A DNA stretch of 46,273 nucleotides from Amphimedon queenslandica (taxonomy: Eukaryota; Porifera; Demospongiae; Haplosclerida; Niphatidae): contig NW_003546685.1 of NCBI RefSeq assembly GCF_000090795.2, forward strand, positions 19,989-66,261, in the 5' to 3' direction. Of the stretch, positions 19,035 through 31,400 are shown piece by piece; position 1 is the stretch's first letter; every line of letters begins with the position of its first letter. The position numbers were made by a program, and so were the translations under genes. A model generated the notes under the pieces. It saw only the letters and a list, made by a program, of their open reading frames with translations. It made no database searches and was not told where the DNA came from.

Positions 19035-22000
19035 TTATATCTTCCAAGATGTTGGGTTCCTTATGATCATCCTCACTGCTCCAATCTCCTTCAAGACATG
19101 ATCTAACTTCCTCTCTGTTTCATTCTGTGAGAAAAGAAAATCCTATCAAACTATTAGTAGTAAGAGATTTATATGTAGACATAAAAAGTATCATTTTAAA
19201 GCTAATTACTACATGCATTATTTAGATTATACCTTTCTTTGCATGTATTCTGCAGTAACTCTATTATTTGGTGGCCCTCGTTGTAAGAATGATTCAAGCT
19301 GTAAAGAAACAGTAATAACATGCAATAGAAGATAAACACTCTCTCACTTCTGCCTTCTCTTTCTGTAGCACTGTGAGTCTTTGCTCAGCCTCTCTTGTAA
19401 TCCTTAGTCTCTCTTCTACGCGTTCCTCAAGACCCTAATATTAGAGACACATATAATGGAGACTCTGCAAAATGGACACTTTGGAAGAAGTTAGTACAGG
19501 GTATTTCACGTTCTTATGTTGTGTAGAAAGTTTTAGCTGATTCCGATCAAAATTGGATTTTTAATGAATTCTTAAAGTTGCTCAGAAATTGAGTCAAAGT
19601 CCCTGTACTATAGTACAGGGGCGTCGGCCAAATTTTGCCAAAAATGTCAAGTAGAGAATTCTCAATTTTTATAACATTTTCTGATGCGTATACATGTTCT
19701 TATGCTGTGTAGAAAGTTTGAGCTGATTCCAATCAAATTTGGATTTTTTACAAATTTTTAAAGTTGCTCAAAAATTGAGTCAAAGTCCCTGTACTATAGT
19801 ACAGGGGCATCGGCCAAACTTTGCCAAAAATATCAAATAGAGAATTCTCGATTTTTATAACATTTTCTGATACATATACATGTTCTTATGTTGTGTAGAA
19901 AGTTGGAGCCAATTCCGATTAACATTGAATTTTTTATGAATTTTTAAAGTTGCTCAAAAATTGGGTCAAAGTCCCTGTATTATAGTACAGGGACGTTGGC
20001 CAAATTTCACCAAAATTTAAAAGGTGAGAATTTTCAATTAAAAAAATTTTTTCTGATAAATATATACATTCTTATGTTGTGTAGAAAGTTTGAGCTGATT
20101 CCGATCAAAATAAAATTTTTTATGAATTTTTTAAAACATAATATCCTAAATAATATCTTAATACTATACCTGTCTTTTCCTAACAGCAGGAGGAGAAGCG
20201 GTAGTGACACGTTTAGTCCGAATTGCATCTAGTGCAGCATCAACTGGTGACAACTGAGTAGCACTTTCTATTGAAAAAAACAACAGACAATCCAAAAAAT
20301 AAAATGGGCAATCAAAAAATTTTACGAGGCAGTATAAAAGTAATGAGTCAAATTACTTGTAGTGTTTTGAGGAGACACTTGAAGCTCTTTTTGTGGAGGA
20401 GTACCAAAAATAAATCCGTTTTCGCTCGTCTCCAGCCATCTCTTACGAGTAAGCGGACGTCGCTGTACTTTTGGTGAGGTCGTGTAATTAAATGCGGGGG
20501 CGTGGTGAGTAGGAGGAGAGGTGTGGCTAGTAGTTGAGGGGGCGTGGTGAGGAGGTGAGGGTGTGTGACAAGGAGGAGGTGGAGTCTTATTTCGATCAAG
20601 ACTACGCAAATACCTAAAAATATTATTGAAAATAATTATTGAAATATTACATAATAAATTTTATTTAACATTTAAAAATAATAAAAAATTTTAAAAGTTA
20701 TTGTTTTTATTCTTACTGCTGTGGGGATGGGTATCGCTCAATAAGACGTAATCTCTGAAGTTCATCATCCATCATAGCCAAAGCACTGAGAGAAAGAGAG
20801 AGAGAGAGGGGGGGGGGGAAATATTAGAGAAAAAATATGAAAGATAGAGGTATAAAAAGAAATTTAAAGATGGAGGGAGGAGAAAGAGGGGTAGCCCATT
20901 CACCTCTGATACTGCTCAGTTTGAATCCTTTGTCTATCCATTAGACTTTGCAGCTGTAGTGTCTCGTCTTGTAGATTCTTCAACTGTCTCTCCAAAACCT
21001 TCACATCTTCCTATACAAGGAACCAAATGCTTTATAGTTGCATGACGATCATGTGATGCACGTCTTACACGAAGGAAGGAATTCTCATCACGTAGTTCAG
21101 CATTCTCAACTTCTTTCTATAGTAATAAAGTAAGAAAATGATTAAAATAAAGTAATAACTACTAAGTAACTGTAGATCATGTATGCTTACGTTTTTATAC
21201 AGCTCTTTTTTCTCCGCATCTTTTTGCTTTACATCATCTAACTCCTTCAAAATATAGAGACAAAGGGATATGTGTCCATTAATAAAAAAATAAAATAATT
21301 TGTATCTAAGTAATAATTCTACCATTCTTAAAGTGTGAAGCTGTTTTGTTAGTTCTTCTTTGATATCTTCTTGTTCTCTCAACTGATTTATCGCTCCCGA
21401 CAGTTGATAATGTAGAGAACTCATTAGCTTGTTTTGAGACTTTCGCTCTTCTTCAAAATGAGTCTGAGAAAATTAAGAGAGAAAATGTCCATGCACACAT
21501 CAGATCTTCAAATGTCAATATCAAAAATTTCTACAAATGACTACGACACTTTCCAATACTTAATAGATGCATGTAGTTTACAAGTACATGTACATGTAAT
21601 TGGAGCAAAATTAATACATGTTAATTTTAATTTGCAAAATCCATCATAAAATATTAATTAAAAATAAATTCTTACCAAACTTCTCTTCATTTTACTCATT
21701 TGTTCTTTCAAAAGAGAATTGATACTAAAAACAAAAACAAAAAAATAATAACTACTCATCATGTACATGCACACACAAACCTATTAAACTGCTCCAGTTC
21801 TTCATTGAGTTGTCCATTCCTAATCCTCAAAGACTCATTCTCAGACACCAAAACTTCCATACTGGAAGGGTTTGGAACCAGAGTCTTTGGAATGAGACTT
21901 CTTGAAGCATTATTATTAGAAATTGGAGAGAGAGGAGAACGGCAAGCCTGCTGAGTATTTTCCGGAGATGCCGAAGGATTATAGGCTTGTTTGGGCGGAG

Positions 22001-22556
22001 TCAAATAGGGTGGAGTCAAGATGGAAGAATTATGAGAAGAGTTTTCCGGAAGCGGAGATTCACTTTCATTTATGCATTCTTTATTTAGAGTAGGAGGGAG
22101 AGAAGGAGAAGAATGGAGAGAAGTGATCACAGCTTGAGAATTCAAAGTACGACCCGAAGTAGTAGACTCCACTGGTGTCGCCCATTTTTCTACCAGCGTA
22201 CCGCTAGACGTATCACGGAGCGTATCACTGGTACCACTGTCATTGCGTGACACATTCGAATGAGAGAGGAGAAGGGAATCAGGATAACTGCTGGAGATGG
22301 TCTGTTGCGTGGTTTGAGTATCACAGCTGGTGGTTGATTCTCTTTTTATCGAGGAGAGGATCCTTTGCCGGATATCAGGCGATACAGACTCATTTGAGTC
22401 TGAAACGTAGGCTATCAGGTTATCCAGCAGTTGGCCTTGTAGTGATTTCAGCTGGTAGAGGTGGTGCTCGCGTTGTTCTTTGAGCTCTTTTTGATGATAG
22501 TCCAAGACATCTTCTTGACTTGTGGCTTCGTTTTCTTCCTCTGAAATATCCTCCAT
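19035..22556 (-). CDS. Coiled-coil protein of 613 aa, family uncertain
   Basis: Twelve exons: 21781-22556, 21676-21724, 21323-21463, 21191-21244, 21069-21116, 20904-21010, 20717-20785, 20357-20613, 20170-20267, 19348-19434, 19233-19298, 19035-19124. Residues about 1-55 are acidic and helical (LKEQREHHLYQLKSLQGQLL). Residues 60-230 are Ser/Thr/Pro-rich and disordered. Long coiled coils follow (QLREQEDIKEELTKQLHTL, EDVKVLERQLKNLQDETLQL). Next come a His/Pro-rich linker, the basic motif RRPLTRKRWLETSENGFIFG, and a terminal charged helix ending in PTSWKI. The layout suggests a centrosomal or cytoskeletal scaffold such as an MPHOSPH9-like protein, but I do not recognise a diagnostic domain. The start has an upstream CAAAATGGCGCG (YY1-like) near 22628. 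The 735-bp intron between exons 9 and 10 is filled with family-B satellite. Confidence 0.8.
19480..20135. repeat. Family-B satellite array (186-bp unit), intronic
   Basis: Three to four tandem units. The palindrome CCCTGTACTATAGTACAGGG begins at 19601 and 19787, and a one-base variant (TATTATAG) at 19973, giving an exact 186-bp period. Each unit also contains GTTGCTCAAAAATTGAG, GCCAAATTTTGCC, GTAGAGAATTCTCAATTTTT, TTTCTGATACATATACATG and GTGTAGAAAGTTTGAGCTGA. The last two are shared with family A. The array fills an intron of the coiled-coil gene. Confidence 0.9.
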
Positions 22557-22735
22557 TTATGAAACTATCCAAACAGAAACAGAGAGAAATAAAGAAAGGT
22601 ATTAACGTGTCAAATACACTTAGTTCGCGCCATTTTGATTAAAAGTAGTTAACTAGTTATTAAAAATCAATTTATTGATTGTAATAAACTAATAACTAGT
22701 AGTCTGACAGTTATAAAATAAGGGAGTATAACAGT

Positions 22736-24512
22736 TCATGTCTCCATTGATTCAGTCGACTGGACTCTCTCGCTAACGATCTCAAAGTGCCTCACAGTAG
22801 TATCTAGCACAGCTAAAGGAGGAAGATACACATATATATATACTTATTAATTTCATCATTATGCACACACAAATACCTGTTGTACCCCTCTTATATGTGT
22901 AATCACCAACCCTAGAAAAAAAAATTAAAATACCTCTTGATTTCTCTTTCATTTAGAAACCTTAATCTTTTCTCTTTTGCTCTATCCCTCTCTCTCTCTC
23001 TCCATCTCTCTTTACCTTTCTCCCTTAACATTAGCAACATCATAAGGTCTGATATAGTCCACACCATCAGCAGTGATAACACATAAATCAACATTGCTAC
23101 CAGAACCCTATAATAAAGAAAAAATTATTGATGGCTTTCCATAGAACTAAGAGTGACATACCAGATCATTAAAAATACCACCAGCAATTGCATCGCGGAC
23201 AAGTTTCTTCCCTTCTTCAACCTAAAAAAAGGAAGACAAGAAAAATTGGACAGAGATTGTATGTTTTTTACCCCCATATTAGGAGTATAGTGAGACTCAA
23301 ATACAGCCATTGCTGCTAAAGAACCAGATCCTACAAATAATAAATGAACATAATAATTATTATGTCTGTAGTAACAAAGTCAAGTGTCTCTATTAGTAAT
23401 GTAATACCTAAGTGCTCAGATATCTACCACAGTATGGCAGGAAATTTTGGAGGGAGTTAAATTTGACGAATTGCTAAATTTTGGCGATTGGCGGATTTGA
23501 ATTTGGCAAATTAGTGGCCACGTACTATTGAGCATGTGTATAAAGGCTCAAAATGGCAGATTTTATTTTAGCAAATGGCTATCAAAACGTCAAATTTCAT
23601 TCCCTCCAAAATTTCCCACTATATGGTATTTCAGGGTAAGCTGAAGGCAGGCATCAAGGGACTCAGTCTCAGGTATTACATTACTGATACCAGCATGTAC
23701 ATACATGTCACATACCCATAGTAACGTAGGGTAGTTTATCAGTACTGCCATGTGCATGTACTGTAAAGAGGTGTGGTCCAGTTGTGTCCACGCCCCCTAA
23801 CACTAGGTAAGCACCAATGTGACCTTGATAACTAAAACAAAAAATAATGATAATAGTATTTATTTTTAAAAATATATTGTACCGATATAAATATTGTTTT
23901 AATAATCTGCAGGCAGTAGCAACCCTGGGCTGTATAGAAAAAATGATAAATTTAATTTTTAAAATGATTTTGCTACTTTGCGTCCGGTGGATAGTCTGTG
24001 TAGCTCTATGTCGGACGATATGGTTTCAGTCGTGTATTCTGTATCAGCAGCTGTACCAGCACCACAGCAGCTGGGGGGGGGGAGAAAAATTACAAAGAAA
24101 GAGGGTTCATCCATGCAATTTAAAAACTCACTAAATATTCTTTGAAATGTAATGAATTTTAGCACAATTCTTATCAGCAATGACAGTTCCCTATAAATTT
24201 AAAAATTAAATTAAAAAATAACTCCTTTCATATAAATATTAATGATTAATTATATTTAAGCCTTTCGTGGAATGCAAACTTTAATCAACATACCTCAGTA
24301 GCACGTGTGTCTGCTCCCAGAATGACGCCATCTTTAAACACGATACCAGCAATAGTTGTACCAGTTTTCTTGGGTTGAGGAAACTTCATTCCTGCTTTCT
24401 TTAGCATCTCATTTCTGGTTAATTTCACAGGTAATGGAGCTTTCAAAATTGCTTACCTTTTACACAATTCAAAGGAGAAACCTCCTTTAACACGAGCTGT
24501 ACCATCTGCCAT
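22736..24512 (-). CDS. PSMB7: 20S proteasome subunit beta type-7 (beta-2, trypsin-like)
   Basis: Catalytic beta-2 subunit of the 20S proteasome, an N-terminal threonine protease cutting after basic residues. Eleven exons code 271 aa (human 277): 24457-24512, 24294-24414, 24132-24190, 23977-24070, 23883-23929, 23716-23831, 23272-23330, 23162-23221, 23016-23107, 22877-22911, 22736-22812. The propeptide contains [11 protein letters not shown] and ends KTG before the catalytic Thr of [19 protein letters not shown]. Also seen are [71 protein letters not shown] and RGTTAVLDT. Thr1, Asp17 (GADTR) and Lys33 (ADKNC) of the active site are present. The C-terminal tail is short (VQSTESMET). It shares a divergent promoter with ALG14. 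One intron carries a 204-bp MITE. Confidence 0.96.
23425..23628. mobile_element. 204-bp MITE, family M204, in PSMB7 intron
   Basis: Imperfect terminal inverted repeats of about 45 bp frame the element. The left arm has GGAAATTTTGGAGGGAG and AAATTTGACG; the right arm has CGTCAAATTTCATTCCC and CCAAAATTTCCC. The ends are near TACCACAGTATGG and CTATATGGTA. The same family is at 31999-32201 with a half copy at 34266-34360. No transposase is encoded, so it is non-autonomous. Confidence 0.75.
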
Positions 24513-24597
24513 TTTTCAGCCACGTTTTCTAACTTTTCTCTAACCAGTAACCATTAAAAATAGTTAGCTAGTTTGGGTGTGGCTAAATTATTTTAAA
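24513..24597. promoter_or_regulatory. Divergent PSMB7/ALG14 promoter
   Basis: PSMB7 starts at 24512 on minus and ALG14 at 24598 (or 24577) on plus, so two housekeeping genes share at most 85 bp. The interval holds GGGTGTGGC (24569-24577), the same C-rich motif family seen at other starts here. AAAATGGCGGC overlaps the ALG14 start codon and resembles a YY1 site, which is typical of TATA-less start regions. Confidence 0.6.
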
Positions 24598-25236
24598 ATG
24601 GCGGCTTTTCTTACTCTGTTTACTTTTTTGTTCATTATTGCTCTTTTATGCCTTTTTAGGTTCCTCTACTTGGCGAGCAGGTACGGGAAACCCTCACCAA
24701 ACAGAAAAGGGCGTCCATGTAAGACCATGATTGTTGTTGGGGCGGGAGGACACGGAATGGAAATGACTAGACTCCTCTCATCACTGAACAAAAAACAGTA
24801 CAAGCCAAGGATATACGTGGTTGCTCAAAAAGACGCCATGAGTAGGAATAAAGTGGAAAAACTAGAATCGGAGCCTGTAATATGGGGAATAATGCGAGCT
24901 AGGGAAGTAGGACAGAGTTACATAAGCAGCGTATTCACAACTTTGGGAGGATTCTTTCATTCACTACCTCTTCTACTTCAAGCTAGACCAGAACTAATTC
25001 TATGTAATGGGCCTGGCACATGCATACCTGTTTGTCTGGCTGGCTATTTGTTTAAATTCATTGGAGTCAATTCAAAATTGAGACTAGTTTACGTCGAGAG
25101 TGTTTGCAGGACAGAGAAGCTCTCTCTCTCGGCCATTTTGTTGTATTATTCGTATATTGCTGACGATATTATTGTCCAGTGGCCACAGCTGGTGGAGAAG
25201 TATTCAAGAACTAAATATCTTGGAAGACTGTTTTAG
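24598..25236 (+). CDS. ALG14: UDP-GlcNAc transferase subunit ALG14, single exon
   Basis: ALG14 is the ER-membrane anchor that recruits ALG13 to add the second GlcNAc to dolichol-PP-GlcNAc in N-glycan synthesis. From the Met at 24598 it is 212 aa (219 aa from an in-frame Met at 24577). I prefer the later start because MAAFLTLFTFLFIIALLCLF then begins the membrane anchor directly and lies in a YY1-like context. Motifs: VVGAGGHGMEMTRLL (the Rossmann-type glycine loop), IMRAREVGQSYISSVFTTL, ELILCNGPGTCIPVCL, VYVESVCRTEKLSLS, IIVQWPQL and YLGRLF at the end. The size matches human ALG14 (216 aa). It is intronless, unlike its neighbours. Confidence 0.95.
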   Translation: MAAFLTLFTFLFIIALLCLFRFLYLASRYGKPSPNRKGRPCKTMIVVGAGGHGMEMTRLLSSLNKKQYKPRIYVVAQKDAMSRNKVEKLESEPVIWGIMRAREVGQSYISSVFTTLGGFFHSLPLLLQARPELILCNGPGTCIPVCLAGYLFKFIGVNSKLRLVYVESVCRTEKLSLSAILLYYSYIADDIIVQWPQLVEKYSRTKYLGRLF

Positions 25237-25457
25237 ATTTTAATTCTTTTAATTTTTGAGCAATTTTTGGACATTTCGATGCTTTATATAACATTCCTCA
25301 TTTCTCTCTACATAGTTTTAATTTTATAAAATGCAATTTTTGCGGAGAGAATCATTTTAAGAAATGTTTTATAACTATTCAATAACCAATTAATTAACTA
25401 CTTAATTAAGTGCATCACGTGATGTTTACAGTTCACACACGTGTCCTCATCCCTCGA
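25237..25457. other. ALG14 to Tudor gene intergenic
   Basis: About 220 bp of AT-rich sequence. An in-frame Met at 25410 would extend the Tudor protein by 16 residues; I preferred the Met at 25458, which begins MEVSAATPVPL. A GTGATG-rich stretch near 25418 has no recognised motif. Confidence 0.5.
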
Positions 25458-28400
25458 ATGGAGGTTTCGGCTGCAACTCCTGTCCCTCTCTCTCCTTCTC
25501 CTCCTCTTCCTTTAGACATGTACTCCTCAATGGATACAACAAACCTCTCCACAATAGAAGAGGAGACACCCTGTGAACAGTGTAAGGCGGCAGTTGCCTC
25601 GGTAGAATGCCGTGGATGCCTGATGGACGGTGAGTTCGCTACGTACACGCTTTCACACGTGAAGCCTTCCGGGCAACCAACCAACCACACACATAAATGG
25701 CGGATAGTAACGACTCCCCTCCTTCTTCTTTACTAGGAGAGCCTTTTTATTACTGTAAGTCCTGCTCTGACATGATTCATGTTGGTAACAGAAAATGTAG
25801 CCATCCCTTGACACATCTTGTTCATGTTGATGAGGTTAGTTTTGATTGTCAGTTAGTTTATGTATCTTTTGTGTTATCGTGTAGCTCAAACGTAACATGA
25901 AGGCAACGCTGGATCTAGTAGAGAAGTATATACATTATTTATTATTTTACCTTTGTGGAATGTACATGTATACATCTCTGTCTCTTTTCTTTTCCTGTGT
26001 TTAGGTCTTATGAGACGGATAAAGCATCAATTGCAAAGGCTGAAGAACTTAAGGCAGACGTTGTAACAAGGTATAATCATATTTTAACATATTTACACTT
26101 TTACATTCACTTAGTACACTCATCCCATTCTCACACACACATGTACGTAACCATGGGCTATTTATTTATTTATTATTAATTAATTTTATTTATTTATCAA
26201 TTAATTTATTTATTTATCAATTAATTTATTTATTTATCTATTAATTAATTAATTTACTTATCTATTAATTAATTTATTTATTATTAATTCATTAGATCAG
26301 AAAACTTGACAGCGGAATGTAAATACCTTTTCAGTGACCTTAGGACTTTACTTGACAACAAGGAGAAGGTACTGTAGTAAAGAGATGAGGGACAAACATT
26401 ACTACTTCTCTACTAGGAATTGATTAATTATTTTGAGTCAAAGCATAAAGAAGGCCTTGAACTTGCTTCTGCCGAAAAAGAAAAATGTGAATCTCGTATT
26501 GTACTGTCGGGACAGGTAAGACATTTTTTGCCACACCCATAACCAGACCTACTAGATGAAAGAAGATCTAAAGCAGCTGATTGAATTGCCAGTTGAAGAG
26601 TTTAAAGAGCAAGTCCTCACTGTAATTCCTGAAGTTAGCCATATTGATAAATTATGTTTTATTTAATTGTTCTCTTTTTAGGTTAATAATATGGAAGGTG
26701 TTTTTAATGCTTCAAATGAGTCTTCATTATTGAAATTAGAGTCTTTGCTGAGCCAGTTAAGCTTTTTGCCTGATACTAATAATCTGAAGAGCTTTATATT
26801 GAGTTATTGTGTTCCTTATCGTCCAGAATGGAATGAAGGTAGACATATCTACATTTATTCTTTCTATTCTCTTTTTGTTCCTCTTACCTCTCTCTTTCTC
26901 TCCTTCCCTCCTCTCTCCCTCTTTTTTCTCTCTCTCTCTCTCCCTCTCTCTCCCCTTCCTCCTCTCTCTCTCTCTCTGTAGGTGATTCAGTGCTGGTAGT
27001 TGCTCCTGCTCTTAATGTTGATTCAAACGGACACTTTTGGTTACAAGAACCATCAACTCCAGCTGTGCTGGGACACCTTTCCTTAATATCTCAGACACTC
27101 ACGTGAGCTAATCATAATATATATGTTAATCAGTATCAGTGTTAAAGTCAGTGTTAAGATTAGTGTTTCTATCAGTTTTGAATCATTTTTCCCCAATAGT
27201 ACCATATATATGTGTGTGTTATTGTTGGTCTTAAAATCAGTATTAGTATCAGTGTTAAGATTAGTGTTTGTACCAATTTTAGAATCATCTTTTCCCCCAA
27301 TAGTAACATGGCTAATTCAAGGAGAGTAAGATCAACAGATACTCAGTTCTCTCAAGGTGATATTTGTGCTGCATTTTATCCTCGTGACAGCCAGTGGCAT
27401 AGAGCATATATAGAGAAAGTCATGTCAAAGGACCATGAACAAAAAGTAACTTAACACGTGACAGGTGCATGTGATGTGCATGTTTTTGGATTATGAACAT
27501 GCATAAGACTAATGGTGTTCATGTTTTTAGATGTTGGTGAGATATCTTGACTATGGTAACACCGAGGAGTTGTATCATGACTGTCTAATGGCTTTACCAT
27601 CAAGAATGAAGGAGTATCCTTTTCAGGTACATACTAGATCTCTCCCTCTCTCTCACTCCCCCCCCCTCTCTCTCTCCCTCCTTCTCTCTCCCCCCTCTCT
27701 CTCTCTTCTCAGTGTCGTAGGTGTAAGTTCTCTGATGATATCACAGTTCAATTGAAGACATGTAGAGAGGTTAGAAACAAGATGTACATGTATACAGTAA
27801 TTAATGCTCTTTATTATTTGCTGTAGGCTAAATGGAAATATTCTGATCTTGCAGCCGCAAACAGCATGACAGCAATAATACTGGAGAAAGTAAAATATTA
27901 TTATTTATTTATTTATGTATTAATAATTTCTCACCAGAGTGTTGTTCCTGAAGCGCACATTGCCTTATTTACGATCCAACTCTTCATTGATGATGTTGAT
28001 ATTGGAGAGAGAGTCCTTGAGGTCGTTAAAGACGTCGCTGCTAGAAAGAAAGAGGTATACATGTAATTGTTACTTTTAAATTATTATAATTTCTCTCTCT
28101 TTCTCTCCCTTTTAGCCTTATCCAATGATGTGTAAAGATATTCGATATATCGATAAAGCTCCGCCCATTGAGTCTGACTCCGCCCATGCCTCAACTCCGC
28201 CCCCTTTTGATGTCCTTGCGTTACTAGATACTTATGAAACAGGTCAAGCAGAGAGTGGAGCTGATACCAAATCAAAAGGAACCGATCAACAGGGAACTGG
28301 TCAACAAGGAACTGATCAACAGGGAACTGATCCACAAGGAACTGATCAACGAGGAACTGATCAACAAGGCTCTGAATCAGACAAGACAAATACTGCAGAA

Positions 28401-31400
28401 GTTGGTTTAGTTGTTGAAGCTCCACCCACTGAGAGTATTGAAGACGATATTGTCATAGAAACTACTGATGTGGCGACTGGGTTGTTAGAAGTGAGTGGGG
28501 CTAGTGATAATGAAGCTACTGGCCAATTATCTGCCGATAGTAAAGATGATATGGGCGTGGTCCCAATGGAACTGGTTACTAGTAACAGCTCATTTTCAAG
28601 TGTTGACGAAAAGGGAATTGATGGTGTTAAACCTGATATTAACACTGATCTCAACACTGATCTTAACACTGACATTAATGCTTCTGAAGTCACTAATGGG
28701 GTTGCATTGACTGATGCTCCTCCCACTAATTTAATTGATGAATCTGTGCCAGCCAAAACTGAAATTGATATTGACGATAATGATAACGTTGATTTGAAAT
28801 CGGTTGATACTGGAGTCAATATTACTGATAATGCTGATTCAACTGATCGCAAATCAAGCGTTGACTCTAACACTGATACCACCATTGTTAACGAAGGTAC
28901 TGATACTAATGATGATACTATAACAGAAATGAACCCAGACCTATTACCATCAGTAGCAGCTGTTACTAATCTTAAAGATAATAAAGAAGAACATACTCCA
29001 CCTGCAACTAGTACTGGACCGGAAGCTGCTGCTAAAGATAAAGAAACTATTACAGTACATTATGCAGCTGGACAAAATACTACTGAACAAACCACAGCTG
29101 CTAATAGTCTTGTTGAAGATAATACAGGTTCTTCTAATACTGGTTTAATGAATGATAGTCCTACTACTACTGAGTGTATTCCTATTCCAATAGCTACTAA
29201 TGTTCAAACTGTACCAGTTGCTAATGAAGGATCTCACTTTAATGAGGAAGCCCCTTCATTAATAGCTAATCATTTAATCTCAACTCCCCTTGTTCATGAT
29301 CACTCCTCTGTAAGCTCCTCCCCTCTTGACTCCACCTCTAAGAAAGACGTCGAATCGGATTCACACACTTTGATTTCAGATGCCGATCATGAGTCTGATT
29401 TTGGGGACGAGAAAAAGAGACAAAAGATCAAACGATCGTTCACTCATCGCTCTAATAATAAGTTGTCTCTTCCGACTGATTCCGATACGACTGCTGATGA
29501 TACTGATTCCGTTTCTCAGGCCTCGCCCCTAAAGACCACACCTCCAACTAAATCACTTCCCAAACTCACTCTTGATCTCAGTTCTCAATTAGCGGCAGAA
29601 GAGGTGGGCGGAGTTACTTGTAATCCTGATTCTACTGTCTATCATCCTCTGATTGTTGAAGGTATGTCACTACTGGTCATGTGACTATCATATGATTTCT
29701 GTTTTGTATTTTAAAAAATTATAATAGCCATCTAGTAAATTTTGTTCTATCTTTATAATTTTACCATAGGGCACCTTTTTTATAAATTTCGCGATTTTTG
29801 AAAGATTCACGAAAGTTACTTCCACGAAAATCAATTATTACTATGGTACAAGATGGTAGATTAAAAGGATTTTAAAGGCCTTTCTACACTAGCGCTTCTA
29901 ATGCGCATTGAACTGGTTTAGAACCGGTTCCAGTCATTCCACACCTGATGCACATTGACTTCAATGCTCATTAAGCCAAACCACCTCCATATGTGGTTTG
30001 AATGCGCATTCAATAGATAACCAATGACAGCTGGATCAGAAATTTGGCTTTTAAAATTTGGGGTTACATGTACATGTATAGCTCAACAAATAATAATAAT
30101 AATATAATAATCTGCAGCAAAAGAATAAAATGCTGCAAAATAGCTGCTATACAGTAGTAACTGTACATTCTTTTTTTCAATTATATTTTTAATTTTGTTG
30201 TTTTTTTTCTATTATTTTAGGTGCTAAGCTTTCGGTTATTATTAATTCTGGTTTGGATAGCTCCGGTTATTTCTGGTGTCAGATTTCTTTGGATGACGTG
30301 GAGACTGACATTTATGCAAAGCTCTTTGATAAATTACAGTACAACGGAATGGAAAGTGTTTAATTTTGTTTATTTTTTATTTTCTTAGGGAGCATGCTGA
30401 GAGTAAGGGTCAGTATACTCCAGTATTCTTTAATCCAGGTTAGTATATCTTATAATTATACTTCTAGGAAAATATTTTTATTACAAAATTGGATTTTTTT
30501 ATAGTTTTTTAAGTTGCTCAAAATTTTGCCAAAATTGTAAAGAAGAGAATTCTTCATTTTTATAATTTAATCAAATGCATATACATATTTTATATTGTGT
30601 AGAAAGTTTGAGCTGATTCCGATTGAATTTGGATTTTTTATGAATTTTTAAAGTTACTCCAAAATTGGGTCAAAGTCCCTGTACTATAGTACAGGGGTAT
30701 CAGCCAAATTTTGCCAAAAATGTCAAGTAGAGAATTCTCAATTTTTATAACATTTTCTGATACATATACATGTTCTTATGTTGTGTAAAAGTTTGAACAG
30801 ATTCTGATCAAAATTGGATTTTTTTATGAATTTTTAAGTTACTCCAAAATTTGGTCAACAAGCCATCCTGGAACATGCATGTATTATTGTCAATTTTCCA
30901 AAACTGGCCTACATGTAGCTTGCTGTCATTTTATTTTTAATGTCATCTAGGGGATTTGTGTTTGGCTGTGTTTTCAGAAGACGGTTTATGGTACAGAAGC
31001 AAAGTTGAAGCTATTGGCGAAGAGGTACATGTACATACAATGTATGTAGATGTATTTTCTCATCTTTATACTGTCTCTTTCCTTCTCTTTCCTTTTTATT
31101 TGTTTTTCTCACTACTCTCCCTCTCTCTCCCTCCCTCTGTCTCTCCCTCTCCCCCCCTCTCTCCCTCCCTCTCCCCCTCTTTCTCTAGAACACACTATCC
31201 TTGAGGTTTATGGATTACGGTAACTGTGAGTCCGTTCCTGTCACTAATGTCATGGCTCTTAAATCCACTTTCAAGGCACTACCTTTCCAGGTACCACACC
31301 TCCTCACAGTCACATGACTATCACATGACACCACTAAAAATCATATTTTTATTTAGGCATTTCGGTGCTGTTTATCTGACAAAGAAAAGACTACATTTAC

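Noticed and set aside
22247..22483. 78-residue plus frame over the coiled-coil gene's first exon
   Set aside because: Opposite strand of a 776-bp coding exon with a clear start and in-phase downstream coiled-coil exons.
25433..25690. 85-residue minus frame at the Tudor gene start
   Set aside because: Complement of the B-box exon; no splice or domain support.
28361..28885. 174-residue minus-strand frame over the long Tudor exon
   Set aside because: Shadow of a biased-composition coding exon; the plus frame is open for over 500 codons and joins in phase with Tudor exons on both sides.
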